Source of the DNA: a virus
Direction: 5' to 3' (one strand)
DNA length: 57,906 bases
IMG/VR virus record: IMGVR_UViG_3300032401_000578
Span: 1-57,906 of that record
Shown here: in pieces, positions 40,728-49,025 of the stretch
How the letters are laid out: every line of letters begins with the position of its first letter
Position numbering within the stretch: the stretch's first letter is position 1
Program-made: the position numbers and the translations under genes
The notes under the pieces: generated by a model
The model's database searches: none
The model's input: the letters and a program-made list of their open reading frames with translations, nothing else
What the model was told of the DNA's origin: nothing

Positions 40728-41088
40728 TGCAGTTGGAGGGAAGTCGATTCCGGGTCTGGAGAATCCGGGGAAGCGGCTTGAATGGGCGTTCGACTCGCTG
40801 TGTGAGGTGGATGCTTTGCTCGGGGCGATTGTTGCGACGTGGGCGAGGTACACGGCCGCGAACATGAAGCCGGGGGCGGAACGCTGGATCTGCGACAAGA
40901 CGGAGTGGGGGCCGATCTTGCAAGCGGACATCCGGCGGGAATGGAAGGCCCGCGTCAATGCCGATGCGGGGGCGTGGGTGAACTGGCGGAAACAGAAAGA
41001 GGAATACCGGGTCGCGGTGTGCGAGTTCTTCGGGGTCAAGTACGCTTCGCGACGGTCCGAAGGGGGGCTGGATGGCTCGCAAGAATGA
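40714..41088 (+). CDS. Hypothetical protein
   Basis: A 124-residue helical protein with many Trp residues (WAFDSLCEVDALLGAIVATW). AAAGGCGG precedes ATG 40714. It overlaps the HNH gene by 17 bases. Not recognised. Confidence 0.55.
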   Translation: MGASDAVGGKSIPGLENPGKRLEWAFDSLCEVDALLGAIVATWARYTAANMKPGAERWICDKTEWGPILQADIRREWKARVNADAGAWVNWRKQKEEYRVAVCEFFGVKYASRRSEGGLDGSQE

Positions 41089-41476
41089 TCGGCCGGAGAT
41101 CCGGGCGGAGTACAAGCGGGCGAACCCGGAGTGCGAGCTGTCGGGGCTGCTGTGGATGCTCGGGATCGTGCGGGAGTCGCGGACATCCGACACGCTGGAG
41201 ATTCATCACTTGGTCGGCGGGTCGGGCCGACGTGATGCTGTGGCAAATCTGGTGACGGTCAACCGGGTGGTACACAGATGGCTCGAAGCGTACGTCGCCG
41301 ACGGCCGGATTGCGTGCTTGGCGGTCAAGGCGGTCAAGGGCGAGGTGAACCCGGATGAGTTCCGGGAACTGACGGGGCAGTATTTGAGCGGGTGGCTGGC
41401 CTGTCATCCTCCGAAAGACGGACGACTGGAAGCAATTTGGAGGACGCTGTGCAAGGCGTACCCATGCGACGGATGA
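41072..41476 (+). CDS. HNH-type nuclease-like protein
   Basis: The 134-residue product has the HNH core LEIHHLVGGSGRRDAVANLV followed by VNRVVHRWLE. The first part (CELSGLLWMLGI) lacks a clear zinc knuckle. Such small HNH proteins in phages may be free-standing homing or packaging-linked nucleases. GGGGGG precedes ATG 41072. Far from terminase, so a packaging role is less likely. Confidence 0.6.
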   Translation: MARKNDRPEIRAEYKRANPECELSGLLWMLGIVRESRTSDTLEIHHLVGGSGRRDAVANLVTVNRVVHRWLEAYVADGRIACLAVKAVKGEVNPDEFRELTGQYLSGWLACHPPKDGRLEAIWRTLCKAYPCDG

Positions 41477-41514
41477 CTATTTTCGAGAATCGTAAAAATC
41501 GCGGGCGAATTGTG

Positions 41515-41543
41515 TTGACTTGCGGGGCCGGGTGGACGATACT
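41515..41543 (+). promoter_or_regulatory. Early sigma-70-like promoter P2
   Basis: TTGACT (41515-41520), 17 bases, GATACT (41538-41543). A five-A tract ends 16 bases upstream. An imperfect stem with loop GACGT (41550-41572) starts at the expected +1. Confidence 0.8.
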
Positions 41544-41606
41544 CCTCTTGTCGGACGCGACGTGCGAACGACTGGCCCGAACGGACGACGAACAGGAGCG
41601 ACGAAA

Positions 41607-41933
41607 ATGGCTGTCAATTACACTGTCGAGCTGGATAACAATGGCCGGGTGAAGTCGGTCGAGATCGGCGAACAGAGCGGAAACGGGATCGGCGAACTGA
41701 GTGCGTGGCGGACGGCCAGTGATGGGACGTGCTTCGTCGTGTCGCCGTCTTGCACGTGGGCGATCCGGTCGCTCGGGTGGCTAATCCGGGAGTGCGGAGA
41801 ACACGACAGCGTGGCGGACTTGGTCGAGCTGCTCGGCGAGTCGATGGAGGACGCGGCGGCAACGGCGGCGGAGACAGACGGCTTCGAGCGTGCCGCTGAG
41901 GAACGCGAAGCGATGGCGGTGATCGTGCGGTGA
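41607..41933 (+). CDS. Hypothetical early protein
   Basis: A 108-residue protein under P2 with leader ACGGACGACGAA (41581-41592) and AGGAG. It has a beta-rich opening (MAVNYTVELDNNGRVKSVEI) and an acidic helical end (VADLVELLGESMEDAAATAA). Not recognised. csrA follows on the same presumed transcript. Confidence 0.6.
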   Translation: MAVNYTVELDNNGRVKSVEIGEQSGNGIGELSAWRTASDGTCFVVSPSCTWAIRSLGWLIRECGEHDSVADLVELLGESMEDAAATAAETDGFERAAEEREAMAVIVR

Positions 41934-41946
41934 GATGGCGGACGAC

Positions 41947-41971
41947 GCCGGGCTGCAATGTGCGGCCCGGC
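41947..41971 (+). promoter_or_regulatory. RAYGT-loop leader hairpin before csrA
   Basis: GCCGGGCTGC pairs with GCGGCCCGGC (one wobble) around loop AATGT, 32 bases before csrA. Confidence 0.8.
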
Positions 41972-42003
41972 GGTGTGGTGGATCCAACAAGGAGGGTGGG
42001 ACG

Positions 42004-42195
42004 ATGCTGGTACTTTCAAGAAACATCGAGCAGACAGTGGTGCTGACGGTCGGCGGCGAGACAATCGTGGTCAAGGTCGTGCGGGTGACGCAGGAGGGCC
42101 GAGTCAAGCTAGGATTCGAGGCTGGCCCGGCGGTGACGATCAATCGCGGGGAGATCCAAGACCGGATCGACGCGAAGGAAGGGGGTGAAGCGTGA
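42004..42195 (+). CDS. csrA: CsrA/RsmA translational regulator
   Basis: This 63-residue protein is a full-length CsrA homologue. MLVLSR at the start carries Leu 4 and Arg 6, and NRGEI near residue 46 keeps the second RNA-contacting Arg. CsrA dimers bind ANGGA sites, usually near the Shine-Dalgarno, and block or promote translation. GGAGGGTGGGACG lies before the ATG. The many ACGGA-containing leaders in this genome are candidate targets, besides host mRNAs. The stop overlaps a small membrane gene. Confidence 0.9.
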   Translation: MLVLSRNIEQTVVLTVGGETIVVKVVRVTQEGRVKLGFEAGPAVTINRGEIQDRIDAKEGGEA

Positions 42196-42347
42196 CAGAT
42201 TCTGCAATCGACGTCGCTCTGTTGGTAGTGCTGGTGAGTGGGTGGCTCGTAGCCGTGGTGGCGGTTGGGTGGACGCTGTGGAGCGTGGTGACGATGGGCG
42301 ACGATGACTTCGAGTCCGAAGAAACAAAAGGGGGCGGTGATGGATGA
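42192..42347 (+). CDS. Small membrane protein
   Basis: A 51-residue protein from GTG 42192 (overlapping the csrA stop) with one membrane helix (ALLVVLVSGWLVAVVAVGW) and an acidic tail (DDDFESEE). It would lie in the inner membrane with the tail in the cytoplasm. Function unknown. Confidence 0.55.
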   Translation: MTDSAIDVALLVVLVSGWLVAVVAVGWTLWSVVTMGDDDFESEETKGGGDG

Positions 42348-42672
42348 CTTTGATTCGGTCGAGGAAGAGGCTGTTGGGCTGGCGAACTCTTTCGGGATGA
42401 AGCTGGTGCTGAATCCAGACGGGTTCTGGCAGTTGGAACACAACGCGAAAGGGTGGCTGATAAACCTTTCACCTGCGACGTACAGACGCGGCGGGAGGAT
42501 CTGGCACGAGCCGGGGCGAATGGGGCCGAAGCTGGCTGTCCCGCGACGGTGGCTACTGGTCGAGGCGGTGATCGCTGCGGTCAACGCGGAACAGCCGGGG
42601 GCGGTGGAGCCGCTGAGCATCGAGGACGGCGGCGGAGCGATCCGGCGGCCGAATGGGAGACGCGGCGGGTGA
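42340..42672 (+). CDS. Hypothetical protein
   Basis: A 110-residue protein starting in the end of the previous gene after AAAAGGGGGCGG. LVLNPDGFWQLEHNAKGWL looks like a small alpha/beta domain. Not recognised. Confidence 0.5.
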   Translation: MDDFDSVEEEAVGLANSFGMKLVLNPDGFWQLEHNAKGWLINLSPATYRRGGRIWHEPGRMGPKLAVPRRWLLVEAVIAAVNAEQPGAVEPLSIEDGGGAIRRPNGRRGG

Positions 42673-42674
42673 TC

Positions 42675-42701
42675 GTGATCCGGCGGCGGGTGGACGGCGT
42701 T
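42675..42701 (+). promoter_or_regulatory. Repeated bipartite promoter-like element, copy 3
   Basis: GTGATCCG (42675-42682), 13 bases, GGCGTT (42696-42701; one base unlike the other copies). A hairpin starts 9 bases later. Confidence 0.5.
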
Positions 42702-42710
42702 ATGGTGGCG

Positions 42711-42735
42711 GCCGGGTCGCAATGTGCGGCCCGGC
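42711..42735 (+). promoter_or_regulatory. RAYGT-loop leader hairpin before DUF932 gene
   Basis: GCCGGGTCGC and GCGGCCCGGC (one wobble) enclose AATGT. It begins near the expected +1 of the bipartite element. Confidence 0.8.
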
Positions 42736-42773
42736 GGAACGGACGGACGGACGGCGAACGAAAGGTGAATATC

Positions 42774-43721
42774 GTGGCGCATGGACTTGATATTGATGCG
42801 GCGGGACGGGGTTCGATGGTCTACGTTGGCAAAACCCCTTGGCACGGGCTTGGGACGCGGTTCGACACTCCGCCAAACTGGGAGGCTGCGTCGGAGGCGT
42901 GCGGGGCCGGATACAAGGTTTTGACGGCGGGCTGCTACACGCAGGACGGCCGGGAGCTTCCGGCGCAGTACACGTACCGGGAGGACACGCAGGACATTTT
43001 CGGCGTCGTCGGTCCGGCCTACACGGTGTTGCAGAACTCGGAGATGTTCCAGTGGTTCTCTCCGCTGATCGACTCCGGGCTGGTGGAGCTTCACACGGCC
43101 GGGGTGTTGTGGGGCGGCAAGAAGGCGTGGTGCTTGGCACGGATCGCGGGCAAGAATCTGGAGGTCCAAGACGGCGACGACGTCGAAAGGTTCGTGTTGC
43201 TGTCGAACGCTCACGATGGGAGCCGGGCGGCACGGGCGGGCTTCACTCCGATTCGGGTGGTGTGTGCGAACACGGAGGCGTTGGCCGTCAATTCAGAAGA
43301 GTCGAATCTGGTGAGGCTGCTTCACACGTCAGGGATCAAGTCGAGCCTGAACGCTTTGCGGGACGTGATGAACACGGCCAACAGCCAATTCGAGGCGACG
43401 GTGGAGCAATACCGACGGCTGGCGAAGACGCCGATCAATCGGCAGGACATCAAGGCCTACGTGCGGCAAGTCCTGAAAATCAAGCCGGACGAGAAGGTTC
43501 ACACGCGGACTGAAAACAAGATGCGGGACATCGTCGCGGCGGCGGTGGACGGCCGGGGGAATCACGGAAAGACGCTGTGGGACGCCTACAACGGGGTCAC
43601 GGAGTGGCTTTCGTACACGTCGTCCAAGACGGACGATAGAAGGGTGGACTCACTCTGGTTCGGCGAAGCGGCGACGCTGTCGAGTCGAGCCTTGGCTATC
43701 GCGGTTGAGATGGCCGGGTGA
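42774..43721 (+). CDS. DUF932 protein
   Basis: The 315-residue product belongs to DUF932, phage and plasmid proteins of unknown function. AHGLDIDAAGRGSMVYVG then TPWHGLGTRFD is the typical start, and FGVVGPAYTVLQN and VRVVCANTEALA follow the family. I chose GTG 42774, 8 bases after AAAGG, since family members begin MAH. The gene ends at a strong terminator, so it is a single-gene unit under its own promoter-like element. Confidence 0.85.
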   Translation: MAHGLDIDAAGRGSMVYVGKTPWHGLGTRFDTPPNWEAASEACGAGYKVLTAGCYTQDGRELPAQYTYREDTQDIFGVVGPAYTVLQNSEMFQWFSPLIDSGLVELHTAGVLWGGKKAWCLARIAGKNLEVQDGDDVERFVLLSNAHDGSRAARAGFTPIRVVCANTEALAVNSEESNLVRLLHTSGIKSSLNALRDVMNTANSQFEATVEQYRRLAKTPINRQDIKAYVRQVLKIKPDEKVHTRTENKMRDIVAAAVDGRGNHGKTLWDAYNGVTEWLSYTSSKTDDRRVDSLWFGEAATLSSRALAIAVEMAG

Positions 43722-43757
43722 GTCTGGCTGACGGATCGGCGGGAGGGATCCCGACTG

Positions 43758-43786
43758 AGCCCGGCAAGGGATTGCCGGGCTTTTTC
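43758..43786 (+). terminator. Rho-independent terminator after DUF932 gene
   Basis: AGCCCGGCAA (43758-43767) and TTGCCGGGCT (43772-43781) form a perfect 10-bp stem with a GGGA loop, followed by a T-run. Confidence 0.93.
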
Positions 43787-43792
43787 GTTGTC

Positions 43793-43819
43793 GTGATCCG
43801 GGTGCGGCGGCCCGTCGTT
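43793..43819 (+). promoter_or_regulatory. Repeated bipartite promoter-like element, copy 4
   Basis: GTGATCCG (43793-43800), 13 bases, GTCGTT (43814-43819), directly after a terminator and 20 bases before the recombination operon. Its location is the best support that this element starts transcription. Confidence 0.65.
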
Positions 43820-43839
43820 TCGGTGGGGGAGGGCAAACT

Positions 43840-44649
43840 ATGTTGAAGCCGCACTTGTCGGTGAGTCAGTTGAACACGCTCGCGAATTGCGGGGAAGCCT
43901 ATCGGCGGTCCTATGTGGAGCGAGAGAAGATTCCGCCAAACTACGCGATGCTCCGGGGCCGTGCGGTACACGGCGGGGCGGAGCTGAACTTTGGCCAGAA
44001 GATCGGTTCGCACTGCGACCTTCCATCCGGGCAAATCGTGGACGCTTCCGTGGCGCAGCTTGAACTGGAGGCGGCGAAAGGTGTCGAGCTGGCGGCGGAG
44101 GATCGCGGCCGGTCCCGGCAGCTGGTACACGGCGAGGCGGTGGACGAGGTGGCGAAGCTGGCTCGGTTGCACGCGACGACGCAGGCCCCGGTCTATCAGC
44201 CGGTCGCGGTGGAGACGGCGATTCGGGTCGTGCTGCCGGATAAGACACACGATCTCGTGTCGGTGCTGGACATGGTGGACGATGCCGGGCGGGTCGTGGA
44301 CTTCAAAACGAAACGGAAGCCGATGACGACCGGCGAAGTCGCGGAGTCGCTCCAGTTCACGGCCTACGCTTTCGCGAGGAAAATCCAGACGGGTGAATAC
44401 CCGGTTGAGCTGGTGATGGAAAACCTGATCAACACGGGGACGACTCAGAAACGTCAACGGATCGCGACGACGCGAGGCGACGAGGACGTGGCTGTTCTGG
44501 CGGCCCGGTTCGATGCGGCCGTCCGGGCGAAGGAAGCCGGGATCTATCAACCGGCGGCGATTGGGGCATGGAATTGTTGCCAAGCCTACTGTGGATATTG
44601 GTCAACCTGTGCCTACGCGGCAGGGAAAAAGGGGGCACAAGGTGACTGA
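43840..44649 (+). CDS. RecB/Cas4-like PD-(D/E)XK nuclease with probable Fe-S cluster
   Basis: This 269-residue protein has the nuclease motifs GRAVHGGAEL (40-49, His 44), SVLDMVDD (141-148, Asp 144), VVDFKTK (152-158, Asp 154 and Lys 156) and QFTAYA (172-177). Cys 17 together with C-terminal cysteines in CCQAYCGYWSTC (246-257) fits the Fe-S pattern of Cas4/AddB nucleases. It probably resects double-stranded ends for the RecT-like annealing protein encoded three genes on. First gene after the terminator and the promoter-like element. Confidence 0.8.
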   Translation: MLKPHLSVSQLNTLANCGEAYRRSYVEREKIPPNYAMLRGRAVHGGAELNFGQKIGSHCDLPSGQIVDASVAQLELEAAKGVELAAEDRGRSRQLVHGEAVDEVAKLARLHATTQAPVYQPVAVETAIRVVLPDKTHDLVSVLDMVDDAGRVVDFKTKRKPMTTGEVAESLQFTAYAFARKIQTGEYPVELVMENLINTGTTQKRQRIATTRGDEDVAVLAARFDAAVRAKEAGIYQPAAIGAWNCCQAYCGYWSTCAYAAGKKGAQGD

Positions 44650-44983
44650 GACGAAAACGGAAAAGGCGGTCGATCAATCGGCGGAGGCGATCCGGGGCCG
44701 AGTGGCTTTCGCGATCCGTGACGGCGGGGACAAGGTCGCGCTGCAAATCGTCTACACGGGGGCGGACGGCGTGACGAAGCGGCGGTGCGTGTCTCCGACG
44801 GCGTCCTTCGGGTTCGGCCGTGACGAGGGCTTCAAGGCGTTGTGTCTCGGTGACGGGAAGCCGAAACGGTTCTATCTGTCCGGGGTGAGCGAGGCGGTTC
44901 AGGTGCTGGCGTCGGACATGCTGATTCCGATGCCGGTGGAGGTCGTGCGAAAGGGGGGCTTCAATGTCGCTGACGTGGGATGA
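44642..44983 (+). CDS. Hypothetical protein in recombination operon
   Basis: A 113-residue protein from GTG 44642, overlapping the nuclease end by 8 bases. It has alternating strands (KVALQIVYTGADGVTKRR) and may be an OB-like or beta-barrel nucleic acid binder. Not recognised. Confidence 0.5.
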   Translation: MTETKTEKAVDQSAEAIRGRVAFAIRDGGDKVALQIVYTGADGVTKRRCVSPTASFGFGRDEGFKALCLGDGKPKRFYLSGVSEAVQVLASDMLIPMPVEVVRKGGFNVADVG

Positions 44984-45578
44984 GATTCGGGCACGGAACA
45001 CGGGGCGGCGTACAGAGGAGGACGTGGCGGCGTTGCTGTCGGACGCTTTGGGGGCTGGCCCGGACTGGATGATAGTGTACCGGGATTGGCTCGGCCGGTG
45101 GGATCTACCGCTGAACCTCGCACCGGCAAACGTGATGGCGTTCTTGCGGGATTCGATTGAGCCGACGGTCGCAGACCCGGAGGCAGCGGCGATACTGGCG
45201 ACGATGCGGCGTCTGTGCAGCGTGCGGCCTCGTTCCGGAGTCGGGCTGACGGCGGTGGAGTCGCTCGGAGAAATCCGGCAGACGATTCGGGAGTACGGGC
45301 TGCGTCGTGCGGACGAGATGCGGCACAAGCCGGGGGGCGAGGTGACGCGGACGATTGAGACGGCGGCGGACATGGTGGAGCGGCTGTGCAGTATCGTCGC
45401 GAAGATGGCGGCGGCGATACCCGGCGCAGAGTGTGACTGTTTCTGTGGCCGCTGCCGGAAATCGCGATCCGCTACGCCGGTCGCGTCGTTTCGTCACAGA
45501 TACCGTGTGACTCCGGTGCTGTTGGAGCTGCTGGACGACTTCGTCAATTCATTGGGCGTGGAAACAAGAGGGGGCTGA
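44964..45578 (+). CDS. Hypothetical protein
   Basis: A 204-residue helical protein with a Cys cluster (CDCFCGRCRKS) near residue 160, possibly zinc-binding. It lies between nuclease and RecT and overlaps its upstream neighbour by 20 bases. Function unknown. Confidence 0.55.
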   Translation: MSLTWDEIRARNTGRRTEEDVAALLSDALGAGPDWMIVYRDWLGRWDLPLNLAPANVMAFLRDSIEPTVADPEAAAILATMRRLCSVRPRSGVGLTAVESLGEIRQTIREYGLRRADEMRHKPGGEVTRTIETAADMVERLCSIVAKMAAAIPGAECDCFCGRCRKSRSATPVASFRHRYRVTPVLLELLDDFVNSLGVETRGG

Positions 45579-45579
45579 C

Positions 45580-46716
45580 ATGAGCGGGAATGAGGTCGCG
45601 AAAGTGGAGAAGGCGGGGTTCACGGTGAACTACGTGCCGTTCGGGGAGCGTGAGGCGATTACGCTGACAATCGACCGGGTCCGGCAGTTCCTTTGCACGC
45701 CGACGAGGAGCGGGCAGTTGCCATCAGACGCCGACGTGGTGCGGTACTGCATGCTCTGCAAGGCCCAAGGACTGAACCCGTGGGTGAACGACGCATACTG
45801 CGTCGGCTACGACACGCAGGACGGGGCGAAGTTCAATCTGATCACGTCACACCAAGCGTTCCTGAAACGGGCGGAGGCGTCTCCGCAGTACGACGGGATG
45901 CGGTCTGGCGTGGTCGTGCAGGTCGGTGACGGCGAGCCGATCAAGCGGGAGGGGGATCTTGTCTACAAGGGCGAGATCCTGATCGGTGGCTGGGCGGAGG
46001 TCTTTCGCAAAGATCGACTGGTCCCGTCGTCGGATGCGTTGTCGCTGGCGGTGTTCTCAACCGGGCGGAGTCGCTGGAAGGACGACCCGGCCGGGCAAAT
46101 CTGCAAATGTGCGGAGGCGTCGGCGGTACGCAAAGCGTACCCGTCGTGCCTGTCCGGGCTGCGGTGTCGCGAGGAAATGGACGCGGTACACGAGGCCACA
46201 GTCGCGGCCAAGCGGGCAACCGTGGTCGCGGAGTCCGGGTTCGGGGCCGGGGCGTCAGTGGTCGAGGTTGAGCGGCCGGGGTCGCTGCCGGATCGGAGGT
46301 CGTGTCTGCCGACACACCTGCGACAAGACTCCAGTGATACCCGGCCGCTCGCGGACTATCTCGTGGCGAAGATTGCGACCGGGACGGCGACGGACCGGGT
46401 GGCTATTGCGGAGGCTTTGCCCGGTCTTGGGATCGGAGCGGACGGGATGATGGCCGTGATCGCGTCGCTATCTGGTCGGGACGCGGACATCCCGGAGCGT
46501 GAGGAGGAGCGGGCGGAGCCGGTCCCGACTGAACCGGTCCGTCCGGAGGCGGTGCGGCAAGTGCTAGATGCGATCCGGAGAGCGAGGTCAGTAATGTCGC
46601 TGGAGCTGGTAATGACTCGGTGGGACGTCAACGGTGCAGCGGAGTTCGAGGACTTTGCGGAGATCATTGAAGCGGCGGTTCTGGCGAGGACTGCACGCTT
46701 GAACGGGGGTGAGTGA
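45580..46716 (+). CDS. recT: RecT/Bet-family single-strand annealing protein
   Basis: The 378-residue product matches the phage Bet/RecT family: FLCTPTRSGQLPSDADVVRY, then CKAQGLNPWVNDAYCVGYD and NLITSHQAFLKRAEASPQYD, and GQICKCAEASAVRKAYP. RecT-type proteins anneal single strands exposed by the partner nuclease. The C-terminal third is extra, Glu-rich and less conserved. It starts 1 base after the previous stop and ends in a TGATG overlap. Confidence 0.88.
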   Translation: MSGNEVAKVEKAGFTVNYVPFGEREAITLTIDRVRQFLCTPTRSGQLPSDADVVRYCMLCKAQGLNPWVNDAYCVGYDTQDGAKFNLITSHQAFLKRAEASPQYDGMRSGVVVQVGDGEPIKREGDLVYKGEILIGGWAEVFRKDRLVPSSDALSLAVFSTGRSRWKDDPAGQICKCAEASAVRKAYPSCLSGLRCREEMDAVHEATVAAKRATVVAESGFGAGASVVEVERPGSLPDRRSCLPTHLRQDSSDTRPLADYLVAKIATGTATDRVAIAEALPGLGIGADGMMAVIASLSGRDADIPEREEERAEPVPTEPVRPEAVRQVLDAIRRARSVMSLELVMTRWDVNGAAEFEDFAEIIEAAVLARTARLNGGE

Positions 46717-47228
46717 TGGCCAGCTTGTTCGGTGTGGAGCAGCCTTGCCGGGACGGCACGGCGGAGCAGTGGGTGGAGTGGCTGGCGGAGAATGTGCCGC
46801 CGGACACGCTGAGGGAAGCGGCGGCAATCCTGTCGCGGCCGAGTTGCGGCGACGGTCTTCGGGACTTGTGTTTCTGGTGGAACGAGTTGCACGACGCGGG
46901 GCTTGTGTCTCACGGAGTGAAGCCGGACAATCCGGCGAAGGAACTCAAGACGGCGTGGGCGGCGTTCTTAAAAAACGACACGGCTCGCGAATGCCTATCC
47001 GATCGCGAAGCGGTGAGATCCGAGATCGAGCGGGCGTCGTTTGTGAGGGGCGGCTGGTTCCGTCTGGAGAAACTTCTCCGGGGAGCTTGCAACGGGGCGG
47101 GTGTGCCGATCTGCCGAGTGCTGATCGACGGGGGCTATCGTGATGACAACAATCGGAAACAAGCTGACGACCCAAGGGGGAGCCGGACGGCCGCCAGCGA
47201 ATACCTCGCCCGGTTCGGGCAGGGCTGA
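46716..47228 (+). CDS. Hypothetical protein
   Basis: A 170-residue protein in the recombination operon starting in TGATG. It has helices and LKTAWAAFLKNDTARECL but no known family. The last 86 bases overlap the next gene. Confidence 0.55.
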   Translation: MASLFGVEQPCRDGTAEQWVEWLAENVPPDTLREAAAILSRPSCGDGLRDLCFWWNELHDAGLVSHGVKPDNPAKELKTAWAAFLKNDTARECLSDREAVRSEIERASFVRGGWFRLEKLLRGACNGAGVPICRVLIDGGYRDDNNRKQADDPRGSRTAASEYLARFGQG

Positions 47229-47856
47229 CGACCGGCCGAGACGCATCGCGGAGGCGGTGCAGATTCTGGCGGAGTCGTTTCTGAAACCGGTGACGCCGCT
47301 GACGATCCGGGCCTACGACGTGGGGACTTCGGACTTGCCGATTGAGGCGGTCGAGTCGGCAGTGATGGAAGCGATCAAGAGCCGGAAGTTCTTCCCGACG
47401 GTGTCGGAGTTGCGGGAGATGGCCGGGGTCGTGACGCCGGACGCGAGGGCGGTCAAGGCGTGGTTGGTCGCGAAAACAGCGGTGCCGGTGTGGGGTTCCT
47501 ATCGGTCGGTAGACTTCGACGACCCGTTGGTGAACGCGACCGTCAGGGCGTTGGGCGGGTGGGTTGAGTTCTGCGGGACTCCGGCCGGGGAAAAAACGGA
47601 CACGTGGCTGAGGAAGAACTTCGAGGCGACATACAAGGCGTTGATGTCGTCGGGGGTGGCGGCTGACGACGTGAGGCCGCTGAGGGGTCTCTGTGCGGTC
47701 GAGAACGGGGCGAGCGGGCACGACGGCCCGGCGGTCGTGCGGATCGCGTGCGGACTGCCAGAACACGTCAAGAGGCTTGTGAGCGGTGCGGATTCCGGCG
47801 GGCGTTCTGCCGGATACTTGGGTGCGGACGCGAAAAGGATCGGACGGATAGAATGA
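47143..47856 (+). CDS. DUF6475-like protein, possible replication accessory
   Basis: A 237-residue protein. DDPLVNATVRALGGWVEFC and TWLRKNFEATYKAL are the pattern I associate with DUF6475, while the preceding helical half (FFPTVSELREMAG) resembles helicase-loader-like phage proteins. The start could be GTG 47140 or ATG 47143. Replication involvement is inference from its neighbours. Confidence 0.55.
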   Translation: MTTIGNKLTTQGGAGRPPANTSPGSGRADDRPRRIAEAVQILAESFLKPVTPLTIRAYDVGTSDLPIEAVESAVMEAIKSRKFFPTVSELREMAGVVTPDARAVKAWLVAKTAVPVWGSYRSVDFDDPLVNATVRALGGWVEFCGTPAGEKTDTWLRKNFEATYKALMSSGVAADDVRPLRGLCAVENGASGHDGPAVVRIACGLPEHVKRLVSGADSGGRSAGYLGADAKRIGRIE

Positions 47857-49010
47857 GTGACGAGGGTGCGGTCGTGGACGGAGTAGAAGAACTGATGGTC
47901 GCGAGGCGAGAAATCGCGACGCTCAAGGCCCGCTTGTCCGGGGTGTCGGTGGCGGACGATATGATCTGCCAAGCGGAGCAGGAGGCGGCCTACGCTCAGT
48001 CGGAGCTGGCGGACGCGGACGCGGTGAGGAAAGAGGCCAAGAAACGATTCGAGGCGGCGATTGAGCATCTTCGGAAGCTGGTTCGGGATCGTGCGTCGGG
48101 ACAGATGGCCCTGCCGTTCGACGATGCTCCGGCTCCGGTGACGGCTGTCAAGGCGAACCCGGAGGCGGCGAAAGCGAAACTTGTGGCGGTCGCTGGCGAT
48201 GTCGCGCAAGAGGACACGGGGCCGGACGACGAGCTGACGACCGGAAAGCCGGAGGAAATCCCGGCGGGCGTGAGGAGGATCGACGCGAGGCTGGGGTCGA
48301 TCTCGATACCGGGTGAGCAGGACGAGATGGTCGCGGTTCCGCCGGGTGTGGTCGCACTGCTGGCGGCTGAGGGGCTGCATACTTGCAAGGACATCTGGCC
48401 AGCGATGCGAGCCGGGAAACTCAAGATCAAGGGACTCGGCCCGGCGAAACTCAAGCAGCTTGCCGACGTAGTGACGGCGTGGGTTGGTGACGACGGTGCG
48501 GCGTTGGTGGTCGCGGAGACGCAAGTCGCGGAGACGCAAGTCGCGGGTGAGCCGACGCATCTGTTTTGTGAGGAATGCCGCGACTGGTTCGACCTTGAAA
48601 CTCCGGAGTGCGAGAAGTGCGGCGAGCTGGATCTGCATCGCGTCGGCTGTTACGGGGATCCGTGCATCGACGCGGAGGGAGACATCGTTGCTGGCTGCGA
48701 GACGATTGAGATTCAGCCGGGCAACTACCCGGAATCCAGCGTGATTGTCGTTGATAAGCGGGGCGGGTGGCGGTCCGGCTGGATGGTCGAGGATTTTACC
48801 GACGGAGACGCAGGCGGCGAGGTCGGAGCCTACCCGTCAGTCCTTCGGCCGTCTCACGACACGAGGCCAAAGGCAATCGCGGCTGCGGTGGCGGACATGC
48901 GGGCTTACCTTGCGGCGAACGGAAGTGCCGACGTGCTGGGCGAGTGGGACGCGGCGGTGATCGACAAGGTCGGTGCGGCGTGCGTCCCGAAGACCGTGCT
49001 GCCGTTCTAG
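47853..49010 (+). CDS. Coiled-coil / helix-hairpin-helix / zinc ribbon protein
   Basis: The 385-residue product has an N-terminal coiled coil (about 10-75), a helix-hairpin-helix-like segment (IKGLGPAKLKQLADV, near 190), a direct repeat (VAETQ twice), a zinc ribbon (FCEECRDWF then CEKCGELD) and a C-terminal alpha/beta domain. This assembly suggests DNA binding in repair or recombination. It starts in an ATGA overlap. I do not know a named homologue. Confidence 0.55.
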   Translation: MSDEGAVVDGVEELMVARREIATLKARLSGVSVADDMICQAEQEAAYAQSELADADAVRKEAKKRFEAAIEHLRKLVRDRASGQMALPFDDAPAPVTAVKANPEAAKAKLVAVAGDVAQEDTGPDDELTTGKPEEIPAGVRRIDARLGSISIPGEQDEMVAVPPGVVALLAAEGLHTCKDIWPAMRAGKLKIKGLGPAKLKQLADVVTAWVGDDGAALVVAETQVAETQVAGEPTHLFCEECRDWFDLETPECEKCGELDLHRVGCYGDPCIDAEGDIVAGCETIEIQPGNYPESSVIVVDKRGGWRSGWMVEDFTDGDAGGEVGAYPSVLRPSHDTRPKAIAAAVADMRAYLAANGSADVLGEWDAAVIDKVGAACVPKTVLPF

Positions 49011-49025
49011 GGTGAGGGGCGTCGG

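Noticed and set aside
41072-41476. HNH packaging nuclease
   Set aside because: It lies far from the terminase genes and lacks the usual zinc knuckle, so a cos-cutting role is not supported.
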